The notes below the pieces were generated by a model. It had not been told where the DNA came from. It ran no database searches and saw only the letters and a list, made by a program, of their open reading frames with translations. Shown in pieces: positions 12,691 through 24,512 of a DNA stretch of 64,000 nt; position 1 is the first letter of the stretch; the number at the start of each line of letters is the position of its first letter. Position numbers and translations under genes: made by a program. Origin of the DNA: Phalacrocorax aristotelis (Eukaryota > Chordata > Aves > Suliformes > Phalacrocoracidae); contig NC_134288.1 of NCBI RefSeq assembly GCF_949628215.1, positions 11,539,682 to 11,603,681 of the forward strand, written 5' to 3'.

Positions 12691-15179
12691 TAGAATGATG
12701 CACCTTTCTTTGTCCCATTCCAAAGGGCCCTGGAAGCAAAATCCTCTTCTATAAACCCCAAATTATAAGCACTAAGAGAATTGGGTTTTTTGCTTCTGTG
12801 CAACTTCCATTCCAGACACCCACTGCAACCTAACATCCTGAGTTCTGATCAGGTACAGCTGCAAGTAAAAAGGTTGTTTTCTATAGGTATTCTATAGGCT
12901 TCTTTTAGACAGAAGCCACAGCTGCTGACCCAGCAGAAGAGACAGCTGACAGTTGCTGGTTTGATACTAGGTTTCATCATTTGAGGAAGAAAAAGCTCAA
13001 CACCCTTTAAAACAGCTCTGCCTGACAAAACATAACTACCTCCCATATTAGTCAATATTTTGTCACTACCAGGTTAAAAAATATACATCAGTGGAACACA
13101 AGCTACCACACCATTTAGACTGTCTGCACAGCACTGTCCATGCACAGCCTCTTCGCACTTTCTCCACCTCTTCTTTGATTCAATTCATTTCAGTATTATA
13201 CTCATTCCTACTCACCCACCTGATGTTCCCTGGAGGGGCAGAAAAAGGAATGGAAGAATACATATCCTGTAGTCAATGAGGTTGTTCCATGAGAGACTTC
13301 ATTTATTTGGGGCCTTTGAAATTAATCTTCTCTTCCCTCATCAGAAAACACTGACTTTACACTTTTTGGTTCAATATGATTTCTTTTCCTCAGAAAGAAG
13401 TGTTATTCAGACACCAGCTTTATTATTGGCCTTGTTTGAGTGCAACCAAACTTCAGCACAGATGGTGGAAAAAAGCACAGTTTCAGCTCTGAACAGCTGC
13501 AACATTTTACTAGTGGTTTCAGAAGGGAATTCTTAGAGATAGTAGTATGAAGTCAGAAGGAAACTCTTTGAATTACTGAGGTCTGCATGTTTTTAACACT
13601 ATACCTCTCAAACTGACCAAGCCTTAACACCACATTTACTAATAAAATTGAACAAAAACACTTGCTAAATACTCTAAAGAGACTAAGCATCAAGCTATGC
13701 ACTTAATGGCATGCCTCCTGACTGTAATACTCACTGGTAAATATTGATTAAATAAATACAAGTGGGATGACCGAGTAGCTTCATAACTACCACCCTATGT
13801 TATTATGAACACAAGTAATTATCTTTTACTAGAAGTAAAATAAAGGTTCAGGTAAGCCTATAATATTTAGTATCAATGACTTCCATAAATAAGGAAATGA
13901 GTCTGAGAAGAAAATAAAGATAAGCTATTAAGCATCATATTCCACACTTAATTACCTCTAGATTTCATTAGCAGAGCCATTCATCCTTTGTACTCTGACA
14001 ACCCTTCCTCCTGGTCTGCTTGTGCTAGACCTGCTCTTAAATACTGCAAGGCCATGCAATGACCCTGTTCTGTTAGGGTAGGGGCTCCCAGGTTTTTTTG
14101 CTTCTCCAACATGCCATAAGACTAAGGAGCAGGGGAAGGTTTTGCTCCAGTGGGTTCCCTTATCGCCAGATTAGGAGTGCCCTCTATTGGGGATAGGCAT
14201 CACTTGAGAGACTGCTAATCAAAAAACGATGCGTACTTTTTCTGAAGGGACATTTTCCCACAGAAAAAATGGCTGCACCCTTCCAGATGTGGAAAAGTCA
14301 ATTTTCCACATGTTAAATAAAAGCGGCTAAAGAAATAGCTGGTATATTTACAGCCTTGTAGTCCTGTTGCTCAGGCAAGGTTTCAGTGACACTGAGCTAA
14401 AGTTTAGGAGGAAATAACTCTATTCCAAATCTGAGCTGATTTTGTTTCCCCTCCTCAGATTAGCACATCTACTGAAATGGTAAGCTTCTGCTGTTATTTA
14501 CAGAGGCAAAATAAAGCCAATGATAGCTTGAACCCAGACACAACATCTAATTTGGCATGGTGGTACAATTCTGTTGCCTATAAAAGCTGCTGTCTGGCAA
14601 AGACTCACCAGTTCCTCCAGGAGTTGGAGAATTTAACTGCTTAACTAGTAATTTCTCTCCTTTGCTAAGAGAGTAATATTACTTTCTTTGAAGGCAAGGA
14701 TGAAGAGATCTGCCCTCCCACATGGCCCAGGGAAAACTGACCCCTTAAAGTTACTCAGAGACAAGCCTATAATCCTGTTCAGTATCCAGGGCTGGAACCA
14801 AACAGAAGCAACTCCAGACCTGGTGCTCCACTCTCTACAGATGTGTTCAAGAGCCACGTACTAAAACTCTGCATCAAGTTCAGACGCAGAATTATTCCCT
14901 ACCTACACAGCTTCATATATCAGGTCCTTATGCTCCTACATCCTTACATGTTCTTCTGAAGTTAAGGGAGTCTGGAGGAGCCACATGCTGTCTTGTGAAT
15001 TCTAAAGGAAGCTAATGGATGGTAAGAACAGTTGCTTCTCTCACTCATGCCCATGTAGTACTGAAGGACAAAAGTTAAGTGATCTACAACCTGACGCTGC
15101 TCTATCATCTTAGGACACCACAACACCCCCTGCTCCAGTAAGGCATTACACTGGAATCAGATATCTTACAGAGGTCTGA
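12691..15179. other. intergenic sequence between convergent NKAIN4 and BIRC7
   Basis: No gene or repeat family is recognised. The stretch is AT-rich, has several AATAAA hexamers on the + strand, and may be partly NKAIN4 3' UTR. Confidence 0.5.
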
Positions 15180-16153
15180 GTAAGCAAACAACATTTTATT
15201 CAGTGAAAAACAACATTTGATTTAAAAAACATTTTCTTTCCCCTGCAGTTAACAAGCTATAGTATTGACAAAACTTTCTCTTTTTGGCTACATGATAGAA
15301 TGTTCCATTTAAAAGAATAATCATCAGTTTAGCCTGCAAACAAGTCCTAAAACATAAGTTTCTGTAGTTATCTTCTAGTAGGGCAGTACCCAACAGCCAG
15401 GGAAGAGGCTCTGTAAGAAGCTTCCATGAGATCATCTAGTGACCCTGACCATCAAAGAGCCTTCCACTTTCTGTCTAGGGAGATCAGCTAAGAGAAAAGA
15501 GGTTGGGGAGTCTACAACAGGCTAGGCTTTTCACGTAGTTATGTGGATTTGAGTATTACTGAAACATTCTGTCAATTGCTGACAATTCAACAAGGTAGGG
15601 CAGTGGGGGAGAGGGGGAAGACAGCAAAGAGCTCATAAGAAAAAGCTAGATTGTCCCTCCCCGACAATATATTGATGCCGAGTACTTAGTCTCAACAGAA
15701 TGCATTTTGTATGAAAAATACTCCCATTTTGACTCAGACTTATTGAAAGAAGTCATCAACCCTAGCAGAATAATCTCTAAACTGCTAAATGAGAGAAAGA
15801 GAACCAGAGAACCTACTGAAGATATCCCTTGATTTCAATAGAGCAGGGATTCTTTTGAGAATGCAATAATTTGGAGGAGAATCTGTGTCAACAAAAGCCT
15901 CTTTCTGGAGGACAAGAGAAGCCAGCAGAGTTTTTCTGGAGCAGTCCTACAACAAGATCAGCAAGAGTTCAGCAAACCAGCAACTCTTACTAGAAATACT
16001 GTGCATAGGAGGCACATTTAGTAAGTTTACACGTATGCCAAGCTACCCTGCAAGTAAGATTGCTCCAGCATCAAACTATTTACTTATTTTCTTCCTCTGC
16101 TGTGTTATGAGCAAGTTGTATAGACTTATCTTTCCCCTTAGGCACATCATGGC
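15180..16153 (-). other. BIRC7: BIRC7 3' untranslated region
   Basis: Sequence downstream of the BIRC7 stop on the - strand, extending about 950 nt to the first AATAAA hexamer. No other gene is seen. Confidence 0.6.
15195..15200 (-). terminator. BIRC7: poly(A) signal of BIRC7
   Basis: TTTATT on the + strand reads AATAAA on the - strand and is followed on that strand by TGTTGTTTGCTT, a GU-rich downstream element. I saw no earlier AATAAA after the stop codon. Confidence 0.6.
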
Positions 16154-16356
16154 TCAGGACATGAAAGTCCTCACACTTCCCCGGATGACCGCTCTGCAGA
16201 TAGGACACAATCTCAAGTTGCGGGCACATTGTCTACAAGCTACCAGGTGACCACAAGGAACAAACACAACAGATACATCTCTGTCCATGCACACTTTGCA
16301 CATCCTTTCCTCTTGCAGGCGTCGGAGCTGTTCTTCTGCATTCATCTGAGACCCAT
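16154..16356 (-). CDS. BIRC7: BIRC7 exon 7: RING domain and stop
   Basis: The acceptor has a long pyrimidine tract and ends GGTAAAG. Residues 356-422 hold [11 protein letters not shown], then the complete C3HC4 RING (C375 to C409) and the IAP tail VRTFMS with F420 as the penultimate hydrophobic region used in RING dimer and E2 contact. The stop is TGA at 16154-16156. Confidence 0.95.
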
Positions 16357-19300
16357 CTTTACCAAAAAAAGAAAAGAAAAACCCAAACTGTTAGGGCTGG
16401 CACTCCAGAGCTCTTATAATGCTGTCATCTTAGGAAGTCACACTGCAACTTGCTCATCATTTTGTTCAGAGACTGACTGTGAAGATGGCAAAAGCACCTC
16501 TCAAGCAAATTTCATTTAAACTGAAAAACTACAGCTATTATACACTCTGGCTGATCTACACAAGATTCAGCATATCTTCATATGACGACTGAGCAGGGAC
16601 AGATATCAACATTTTTTTACTGTAATATGTAAAGTATCCCAATAAATTGAGGTTTTTTTTAACAGTCTGCTTCACAGTGGAACTCTAAGTCCTGAATAAG
16701 GGTCACTATGTTCAGTTACTATTCAAAGAACACACATTCCCCTTCAGGATTAAAAAAGTGAGTGAATACGGTTACCACTGATACCATTACTATAAAAATC
16801 ATCCCAGTTATGCCTAAGCTCAACTTCACCACTGTTAGCCCAGAGCACCTGATTCCTTTTGTTGCACAGATTGCATTTCTTCTCTTGAACTTGATGTTTC
16901 AGTTTCTCCCTGAGCAGCATCTGCATAACCAGGAAAGAAGATGCCATTAAATGCTAGCCCTTTCCTCCTTCTTCAGACAGTGCTGTTTAAACAGATGTAA
17001 TATCCTGGATTTCAGTAGCCTTAAACAGCTCTTTACTCCACTGTTAACTTCACACACAGCCTAGTGAAGCTGGTGTTCTCTGTGGTGCTTCAGTCACTCT
17101 GTGTGTTAACCTCCCTACCAAGACATGTACACATCACAGACAACTCAGCTTTGCTGAGGAGACAGTCAGACAGCAGGAGCCATCAGCTGCTCATTCCTGC
17201 TCCTGTGCTACTATTTAATCACACTTTCAATTTTGTAGAAGTCTTTTTCCTTAGGTAAAGAGATAGCAGACTGATATGGAGACAGGAGCTTTGGAAAGCA
17301 GGCTTGCTACCAGAGAAAGCCTGTGTGGAACTGCATCTTCAAATAAACCTCGCTTGGTAAACAGACTCCACAAAAAACAGATAACACAAGACAGATATAG
17401 ATAAGTTGAGAATATATATTATCCAAACAAACAAGCAGTATGGCTATTTCTGATCAAGCCATTGGTTCTATTTTAAATAGCCTTGGAGTACTTCTTCATC
17501 CTAGAAGCCTTGCTTCAGACAACTGCCTCTGCCTGCATCAGATGTGAGTTTGTGCACAAGCCTCCACATCCTGTGGCTGTCTGCTACCGCAGGCCTAACA
17601 GCAGCAGAAAATATCGAGGATATCTGCACCATAGGCTATTGGAGGCAGATACAGTTACTCTATCCTAATAATCACAGCTTTTTTAGGTTTCTTTAAAGCA
17701 AAACCTTCTTCAGCCTCTCAAAGAAAGGCAGGCTTGCATACATTACTACTCTTAATTCCAGCCTAGGAAGAGAGAAGGCAGACCCTCAAGACACAACAGT
17801 GCTCAAGATTAAGTGAATAAGAGGTTAAGCATCCACCAAGAACATGGGTGTGCAAGTCAGGCATACCTCTGGTTTCCTCTGCACTGCTGCTCTCTGCCCA
17901 GTCTGGCTGAAGCAGATCAGAAATCAGTTCAGACTCAGAAAGGTAGAAACTCCCAGTCAGCATGTATTTATTCTCTACCAGGTTAGCCACCCAGGTGGCA
18001 TCAAAGCCCATCTGCAGGACATTCTGCACTATGGTATACTGATCCAGAGAAGGAAAAGCCTGCAATTCCCAATTCCTCAGAGGATCATCTGTAAAGCAGC
18101 AAGCAGATACTTAACCAAAAAGACAGAACTTTGGGCCAAAAGTATGTCACTCCCTGAGGCTGTTTATTCCTCAAGCTATCTATACAGCTAGACCAACATC
18201 CAGATTTACAGTTTTTACTTCCAATCAAAATTCACAAGAAAGTCATCAAAAGCAATTTCATAAAAGCCAAGAGACTAATTTTGGATTGTTTATTCTACTG
18301 TATCAGTGAACCAAGTCTCCCATGTTTGGCCCCAGCCCAGAATCCTTATCTTTATTTTCACATCCCAGAAGTCTCAAAACTGCTTTCATGAAGATGAAGT
18401 GGAACATCCCAATTGAAGTCTCTCCTACCTCATAATCTAGCTCAACCATTCATCACTAAAGACAGAAGTGGGAAATTCAGCTGGCAGACCCTTCAAAGAC
18501 TTAAGTCTTTCTTAAGCTCATCCTATTGGATAGGCTTTTCAATAGAATGAGAAAAATATCAGTTTTCCAGTTATGGCAGCCAAATTTCAGCTACTTAAAT
18601 TTCCAGAAGCAACCAATGAATGGGAAAAGATCCCCAGAATCAACACTTTCATGAACAACTGTACCCTCTAGCTGTTCTCTGGTCCCCTGTCAGGTATGTT
18701 TAAAATGCCGTAGTTTTAAAATGCCAGTCTGAAAGACTCTACAGACAGACAACAACGTCAAAAACATGGGCAAGTCAAAGGAAAGTTAGGCAAGCACCCA
18801 AGAGTCACATTATTATCCCAGCTAGCTAAGTGTTACCAGCCTTAGACTAAGAGGCTTGTTCTTGCAAGAAAATTTTGCTTCTTGTGCTAGAGACTATTTC
18901 CCAAGAATAGTGAAACAGCTTCTAGAATACCAAAGCATCTCTCAAACGCCGTGTCTACAGAGCACACGGTAGCTGAGGTGGGTAGAAGTAAGGCTATACC
19001 GCTTTCAACAGAAAAGACACTGTTTAATTATAGCACTGACCTTGGGAAGGAGGGGAATCTGGTTCGATCTGATCCTGGGAATCTGTTTCGATCTGATCCC
19101 AGGAATCTGTCTGAAAATATCAGAAGAGTCACAGAGCAGAAGCATGTATTCAAAACTCCCCCACCCACTATACACAAAATATTAATGACTTACTGGAGAT
19201 ACCAGGGTGCTAGAAAAGGAATCCTGAACACTGCTAACAAATTCTCTCCCCCTTGACTGCAACAGAAATTCACACCTATAAGCAGAAAGATTTAAATACA

Positions 19301-22300
19301 TTAGTACAGGATATCTCAAGTGAAAGTAGCAGTAGTAGTCGTCTGAATTTTAGAAGCAAAAGGTGCTATCAGATTATGAGCAAACTGCTCTATTCATTAA
19401 AGAAAAGGGAATATCATGGTCTTTTTTTACCCCCCTCCTTGCATGAAGAGCAACAGTAAGAGGTTCATGATCCCCCTGCCTTAATTCAGTCTTCATGTTT
19501 GGCCCAAGAGGAGCCCAGTTGCAATCCTTCAGAACAGATTACAGAAAATATGATAATAGACCGGTTCACAGAAAAAACCAACAACCAAAACCCACAAGAA
19601 CTGCTACAGAAAAACAAGGTTTACAATATCTTTCATTTTGTACCTCAGAGTAGTAGAAACCAAAGCTGTTCTTTGACAGAGAAAGTGATTTTAATTGACC
19701 TTTTAGATGGTGAACTCTAGGTCAAATTAGAAAATCTCAGGTCTGAACTGTGCCATTCTATCTAAGCTTGAACATTTGATTTTGCTTTTGAAGTGAAAGG
19801 TTCTAAATACTTAGACTTTGTCACTTCTATTCGTACAGTTCTTTCTAAAAAAGCTAATTACAGCTTAGACAACCATCATCCACACTATTTCACCATTAAC
19901 ACAGAACACTCCAGGGACAAATCAGCCTTTAGAATACAAGATGTGGCAATGCCAGAGAAAAAGCCTAAAGGAACTGAAGCCGACTGTCCTGGAGTCAGCA
20001 AACTATTGTATGGGATAACATGCAGAGAGACACCAGAGATAGCAACTACTTTTTGGGGAGGGTGGAAAAGGAGAAACGAGAGGAGTTAAAGATACAGTAA
20101 TTAGGTTCTCAGGCCAATCTTGGGTTTTTCCACATGTGAGGGGACAGAAGGAGAAAGGCACTTTTAGAAGACAGTACAGACTAAGTGGCCGACCTAGAAA
20201 CACATTTTCTATCTTGACCCACTATTAGGATCAGAAGACAGTCCCTTGCTGTGCAACTTTGGCCTTGAGGATTCAAAACGTTTCTCTTGAGATTTCAGGG
20301 ATTTCCAGAAGGTTACAGACTATTGCAACAGTTTATGTAGTTAAACATGATTGCACATATCTGACTACATTTTCACCTACTCTAGCTAGGTAGAAAAATC
20401 TAGAATTAAGCAATAACAGAGCCTGGAAGCAGTCCTTATTACCAGTACCCCAGCAACTCATTTGCCTCTCAACTGGGGGTACTTCTATCTTACAAGAGAG
20501 ATCAGTGTGGAATGCACAGCATGTATTTGTCTTGCTATGAGGGACATTTGTCAACCAGACTGACTTACCCCGGATACCATCTGGCATGCTCCCTCCAAGG
20601 ATCATCTCCAAATGACCAGTTCCTCATACCTCCATCACAGTAAAAACACCTCACTATATCATCTCGTCCTGAAAGAGACATCAAGAGATTATTTGACCTC
20701 CAAGACATTGTATGCTTTACCAGCCCTGGATGAGAACCTGGGGAATGATTCAGCACAAAACACAGGCTACCAGACAGAACAGATGAGCACTTGACAGTTT
20801 ACCAATGCTCTGCAAGTTGTACAGGGGCAGGAAATCTAATGAGAGTTGGAACTCCAAGAGCTGCGGCTGGTTGAGATGATTCCAGAACCAGGTCACAAGC
20901 TAACAGGCCGCATGCATGCGAGCACCGTAGCTCCTGTATATGCACATACCTATCCAATGCCATCTTGTCTGCATTTAGAGTAAAGCTGTAATTAATTATA
21001 CCTATAAACACACTTTGTTTCCTCACCACAATACACCACAACCAGCAGCAAGCACTGTCAGATGTACACAGCTTCTGTCTCATAGGTATAAGCATTTGCC
21101 ACAACATGGTCCCAGGCTACCCATCCTGCTGCTGTGCTTTTCTCCACAGACATCACGGGGAAAAAAATTAAAGCCAAACACTGTAAAGAAGAACTGCCTA
21201 CAAACACGCTGCCCTAGGGGCAATGACAATGCCAGTAAAGGCCACCAGTGAGTTTGGGTGACAGACACCATCTTCCAAACTCTCTCATGTTGAACTACTG
21301 TTTGGCTTAACTCAAGGGCTCAGTTCCAGAGTTCTCCTACTCAAGTGACTGCAGGGGAGTGACACGTCTAACTGCTGCTGCCTAATGAGTCCCCAAAGTA
21401 AGCCTCTGGGCTGGGCTCTTAAACAGCTGCTCTGCAAGTAATAAACGAAGTCCAACACAGAACACAGGTTTTTTAGCTAAAGACACTACTTTATAGTTTA
21501 TTCTGTGTTTCTGGCCATGCTGGTCTTGCATGCCTTGAAACTAACACAGAGACAAAAGCAGCAGATAGGCATATGAGCTTATGATGCTCTTCCATTTAGG
21601 CATGCATGCTCTTTAACCCCTGCTATTGTGTGCCAAGTAGACAGGTACAGATTCTTAGTATTAACTGGATTTATAGCAAGATGCAGGTTATGCAGTGTGA
21701 GTGAAAATCTTGCAGAATTAGCAAGATATTCTAGTAAACTAACCAGTTACTTCCTCTAACTCAAGCTAAAAGAACAAGTCAGTTATTTAGACAGGCTTTC
21801 TTATGTGCATGTCATTCACCATGTCACATCTCAGATTTTTCCAGCTATCACAACATTTAAGGGTGTTTTTTTCCCATTCCCATCTTTAGCAACAAATAGT
21901 ACTTAAGTGGAAAAAAGGAGCAATTCAATTTTACTTCAACAATGAGACATTCAGGTTGCACAGGTTCATTTCTGCTGAGGGGCTTTAGTTCGTGGACCCT
22001 GCCTGTCACTTCCTTCCATGTCTCCATTTGACATACAAATACAAAATGAAGACATTCCTTCATATGGAAGAATTCATATTTGTAACACTATATTATTAGC
22101 TTTCAAAAAAGAATTATCCCCTCAAGATTTCATTACAGTCAAGCATTAACATTTTTATTAATATTAGAGTAAATATTTCCTCTGTCTGGTCCATCCAGGG
22201 AAGAGTACTTATTCAAACCTCTTGTCTAACCAGCAAAGCCTTCTCAAGGGGAAACAATGATGTTATATAGATACTCACAAGCTTATAACAACAAATATTG

Positions 22301-23339
22301 CTTATTTTCCTCAAAAAGTATTTTTTTTAAACTTCTGTATTATAAGCCCAGGGTCCTTTCAGGAACAAGCCCCAGTGACATTCAAACATGCTGCCTACCT
22401 ACAGGTTTCACTCACATTTATTTTTTTGAGAAGGCTTCAGTGCATGACAGAGCTTATACAAAACGTGACATGTCAAGTAAGTGCCTCATGTCCCTTTTGA
22501 GGAATAAGTAGTAAGTAAACTCAATGGATCTTAAAGCACACACTTTTCTGCCAGTACAACATTGTTTCAAACAGGTCACTTTTTCCACTCCTGCTGGTAA
22601 GGGAATTGACTTACCAGTGGAGCCCTCGGTACCCAAACAGGAGTTACATAGAAGTGAATTCTGCACAAGCAGCAACTGAAACAGCACAGGCTGAGGGAAG
22701 GATGTGGTTTCTAACTACTCTACACATACTTTCAAGTGTTTGTGCAAGCAATAAAACAGTAAACACCTCCACAAGTTAACTTGAATAAGAGTAAAAAAGT
22801 ATTCCCCCGGGGTACCTACCTGTGTAAAAGAATCCTGCTCTAGCCAGTTGCAGAGGACGCATGTCAGTATACTGCGGCCAGGTCTGAAACGTAGATAGTC
22901 TCATCTCCTCTGTTACCATGTCTGGGTATACTGGTTCATTGGGCGGGGCTGCCTCCTCAGTGTCTATTCCCTGCAAAAGACTGAGGAACTGCCCATCCAC
23001 ATCATCAAATGTTTCCTGAAGAGGAAGCATCTCTTCGTTCCCAACGTCCTCACCACAAATGAATCCACAGGAAGGGAAGAACTTCTGGTGCTCTGCTAAT
23101 GGGCTGTCACCCGGTTCCCAGTCCTTCAGGACACCACCACAGCAGAAACACTGTACTTCATCGCTTGGACCCACAAAGAAAAAACCAGCCTTGACCAAAT
23201 CTTGGGCAGACACAGACGAGGTGTCTGGCCATTGCCAAAAAGTCCTCAGTCTTCTTTCTTCGTTCCTCATGCTGGAGTCAAACAACTGGCAGAAAGCAGC
23301 ACTGAGCTCAGTCTCCTCCACTGGTGTCATGTCCCCCAT
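16154..23339 (-). CDS. BIRC7: baculoviral IAP repeat-containing protein 7 (livin), BIR-BIR-UBA-RING form
   Basis: Inhibitor of apoptosis and RING E3 ubiquitin ligase. Livin-type BIRs bind caspases and the N-terminal motif of SMAC. Seven exons (22820-23339, 20569-20668, 19194-19275, 19041-19110, 17867-18088, 16849-16920, 16154-16356) join in phase to 422 residues. BIR1 has zinc ligands C64, C67, H84, C91. BIR2 has C181, C184, H201, C208. The UBA spans about 275-318 with the M284-G285-F286 loop. The RING ligands are C375, C378, C390, H392, C396, C399, C406, C409, and the chain ends VRTFMS. BIR2 followed by [12 protein letters not shown] matches human livin closely. XIAP has three BIRs and BIRC2/3 have a CARD, so neither fits. 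Start: ATG at 23337-23339, because every upstream path in frame meets a stop. Human livin lacks BIR1 and the UBA. Confidence 0.93.
16849..16920 (-). CDS. BIRC7: BIRC7 exon 6: linker before the RING
   Basis: 72 nt with acceptor CTGGTTATGCAG and a weaker CAG-GTGCTC donor. In the frame set by the neighbouring exons it encodes [20 protein letters not shown] then QKES, like the XIAP segment before its RING. The longer open frame across this exon in another phase is a shadow. Confidence 0.78.
17867..18088 (-). CDS. BIRC7: BIRC7 exon 5: UBA domain
   Basis: 222 nt with acceptor CTGCTTTACAG and donor GTATGC. Residues about 275-318 read as a UBA: a first helix (TIVQNVLQ), the MGF loop (284-286), a second helix (WVANLVENK) and the DLL of the third helix. 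UBA domains of IAPs bind polyubiquitin. XIAP has its UBA in the same place between the last BIR and the RING. Confidence 0.88.
19041..19110 (-). CDS. BIRC7: BIRC7 exon 4: acidic spacer with tandem repeat
   Basis: 70 nt between a TGATATTTTCAG acceptor and a GTCAGT donor, only 83 bp after exon 3. It enters in phase 0 and leaves in phase 1, as needed. It encodes two octapeptides, TDSWDQIE and TDSQDQIE, then PDSPPSQ. The underlying 24-bp units differ at two bases. No fold is expected; it is a flexible link between BIR2 and the UBA. Confidence 0.8.
19194..19275 (-). CDS. BIRC7: BIRC7 exon 3: last BIR2 ligand and C-terminal helix
   Basis: 82 nt, with acceptor CTTATAG and donor GTAAGT. The first base completes G207. 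The exon then encodes C208 and [18 protein letters not shown], which aligns with human livin CQFLLRSKGRDFVHSVQET. The match fixes both frame and identity. It is too short to stand out as an open frame. Confidence 0.9.
20569..20668 (-). CDS. BIRC7: BIRC7 exon 2: zinc-binding core of BIR2
   Basis: The acceptor is TCTCTTTCAG and the donor is GTAAGT. It encodes [13 protein letters not shown] through [15 protein letters not shown], giving C181, C184 and H201. The GDDPW-EHA-W pattern is that of peptide-binding (type II) BIR grooves. Confidence 0.92.
22820..23339 (-). CDS. BIRC7: BIRC7 coding exon 1: BIR1, linker and first half of BIR2
   Basis: 520 nt from ATG to a GTAGGT donor. Residues 1-27 are a short acidic leader and about 28-95 are BIR1 ([10 protein letters not shown] through FFPSC). 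About 96-143 are an acidic linker containing [11 protein letters not shown], and from 144 BIR2 begins ([12 protein letters not shown] to AGFFYT). The exon ends one base into the codon for G174. Confidence 0.92.
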
Positions 23340-23700
23340 GTTCTCGTTCTGAAAGAGAGGATGAGATAACCCAGAGCAGTCAGCTGGATTCCTGGCATCA
23401 GGCAGCACTCACCCTGCGTTATTTGTTCCTCATCCCCATGCATATTCTGGAAAGCTCTGGGTCTTGACAAAGCTGAGCTCGTTTCAGAATTGCAGCCCAA
23501 TCAGAGACCTGGTGTTTCTGTACTTTGCTGTGAACTTTTGCTGAGTCCTCACTAGTGTCTGAAAGGAAGAGACTAGCACTTTCTGAGCCCCTCTGCACAT
23601 TTAGGGGAAAGATGCTTGTGGGAACAGATAGTGGAGGGGGAGTGCAAAACCTGTGCTGCCTCCCTTGCTGAGCCAATCCAGCTTTTGGCATCTGATCTGG
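23340..23700 (-). other. BIRC7: BIRC7 5' leader region with splice signals
   Basis: A strong acceptor (CTCTCTTTCAG) lies nine bases before the BIRC7 ATG, so an upstream non-coding exon is expected. A consensus GTGAGT donor starts at 23412, but the intron it would define is only 64 nt. Either way an in-frame stop lies between it and the ATG: TGA at 23409-23411 if unspliced, TAA if spliced. The true promoter and first exon are not located. Confidence 0.45.
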
Positions 23701-24490
23701 GTGATAAATCCGCAGTCACTTTGCTCAGCCTTTAATTTAATGTTAAAAAGACCCTGCTGCCCCCTCCCAAAACAGATTTAAGAAGGCATGCCATAACAAA
23801 GCAGAGAACAGCCACACCCAAACAGTGTCTCACAGTGTTCAGTTTACAGCCAAACACTACACAGACTATCAGCAGGTTTTTCATAACCTTGTTATACTTA
23901 TTAAACTTATAGAATATATAGAAATATCTCTAAAAAGATCACTTCTCCAGGACATGGTCTAAAATAATTAGGTCCAGTTTCTATAGGAAGATGCCCTTAG
24001 ATCAAAGGTAAGACATTTTCTGCCTGTGGTAGTTCTGTACATGAGGAAGAGTGAAATTGAAGAAGTTATTGAGTGCCCAATTATCCAAGCCCTCATCCTA
24101 CTTCAGGTAATAGCCCTTTTCTAGGCAAGTAAGCTAAATTGCAACTCAGCTACTGCTTCTAATACTTTCTATACAGCTGGCAAATACACATGCAAAAGGT
24201 CACACAGCTACATAACTGAGGATCAGATCAATTTAACCAATCACTCTAAAGGAATTCCGTTAGAGTGAAGTCACTACATGTGTGACTAAGTGGTAGGTAC
24301 AATCAAATCAATTCTTTAAATTAAATGCCCTGAAAACCCTCTCACCACCTAACTCAGCAGGCCAGTTCATCCCAAGGAAGTGCCAACAATCTACTGTTTA
24401 TCAGAGCTAAGCGTTATAAGCACACAGACCCAAAGCATCATGCAGGCAAATACTGAAGAAACTATATATATGCACACGCTTTCCCCCTCG

Positions 24491-24512
24491 CCCCCCCCCC
24501 CCCCCAAAAAAA
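24491..24512. repeat. homopolymer tract C15-A7
   Basis: Fifteen C followed by seven A in otherwise unique sequence. It is a simple-sequence tract, likely variable in length and prone to sequencing error. Confidence 0.85.

Noticed and set aside
16750-16947. The 65-codon open frame over BIRC7 exon 6 as coding sequence
   Set aside because: The exon phases on both sides require another frame, which gives the XIAP-like linker.
16154-23339. XIAP or BIRC2/3 instead of BIRC7
   Set aside because: There are only two BIRs and no CARD. BIR2, its C-terminal helix and the DDVD-G linker align with livin, and YTHDF1 and NKAIN4 are its neighbours.
23406-23408. Upstream GTG as the BIRC7 start, adding 23 residues
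   Set aside because: It is not ATG, an in-frame TGA precedes it directly, and a strong splice acceptor lies between it and the ATG at 23337-23339.
24491-24512. C15-A7 tract as a functional element
   Set aside because: A plain homopolymer run with no structure around it.
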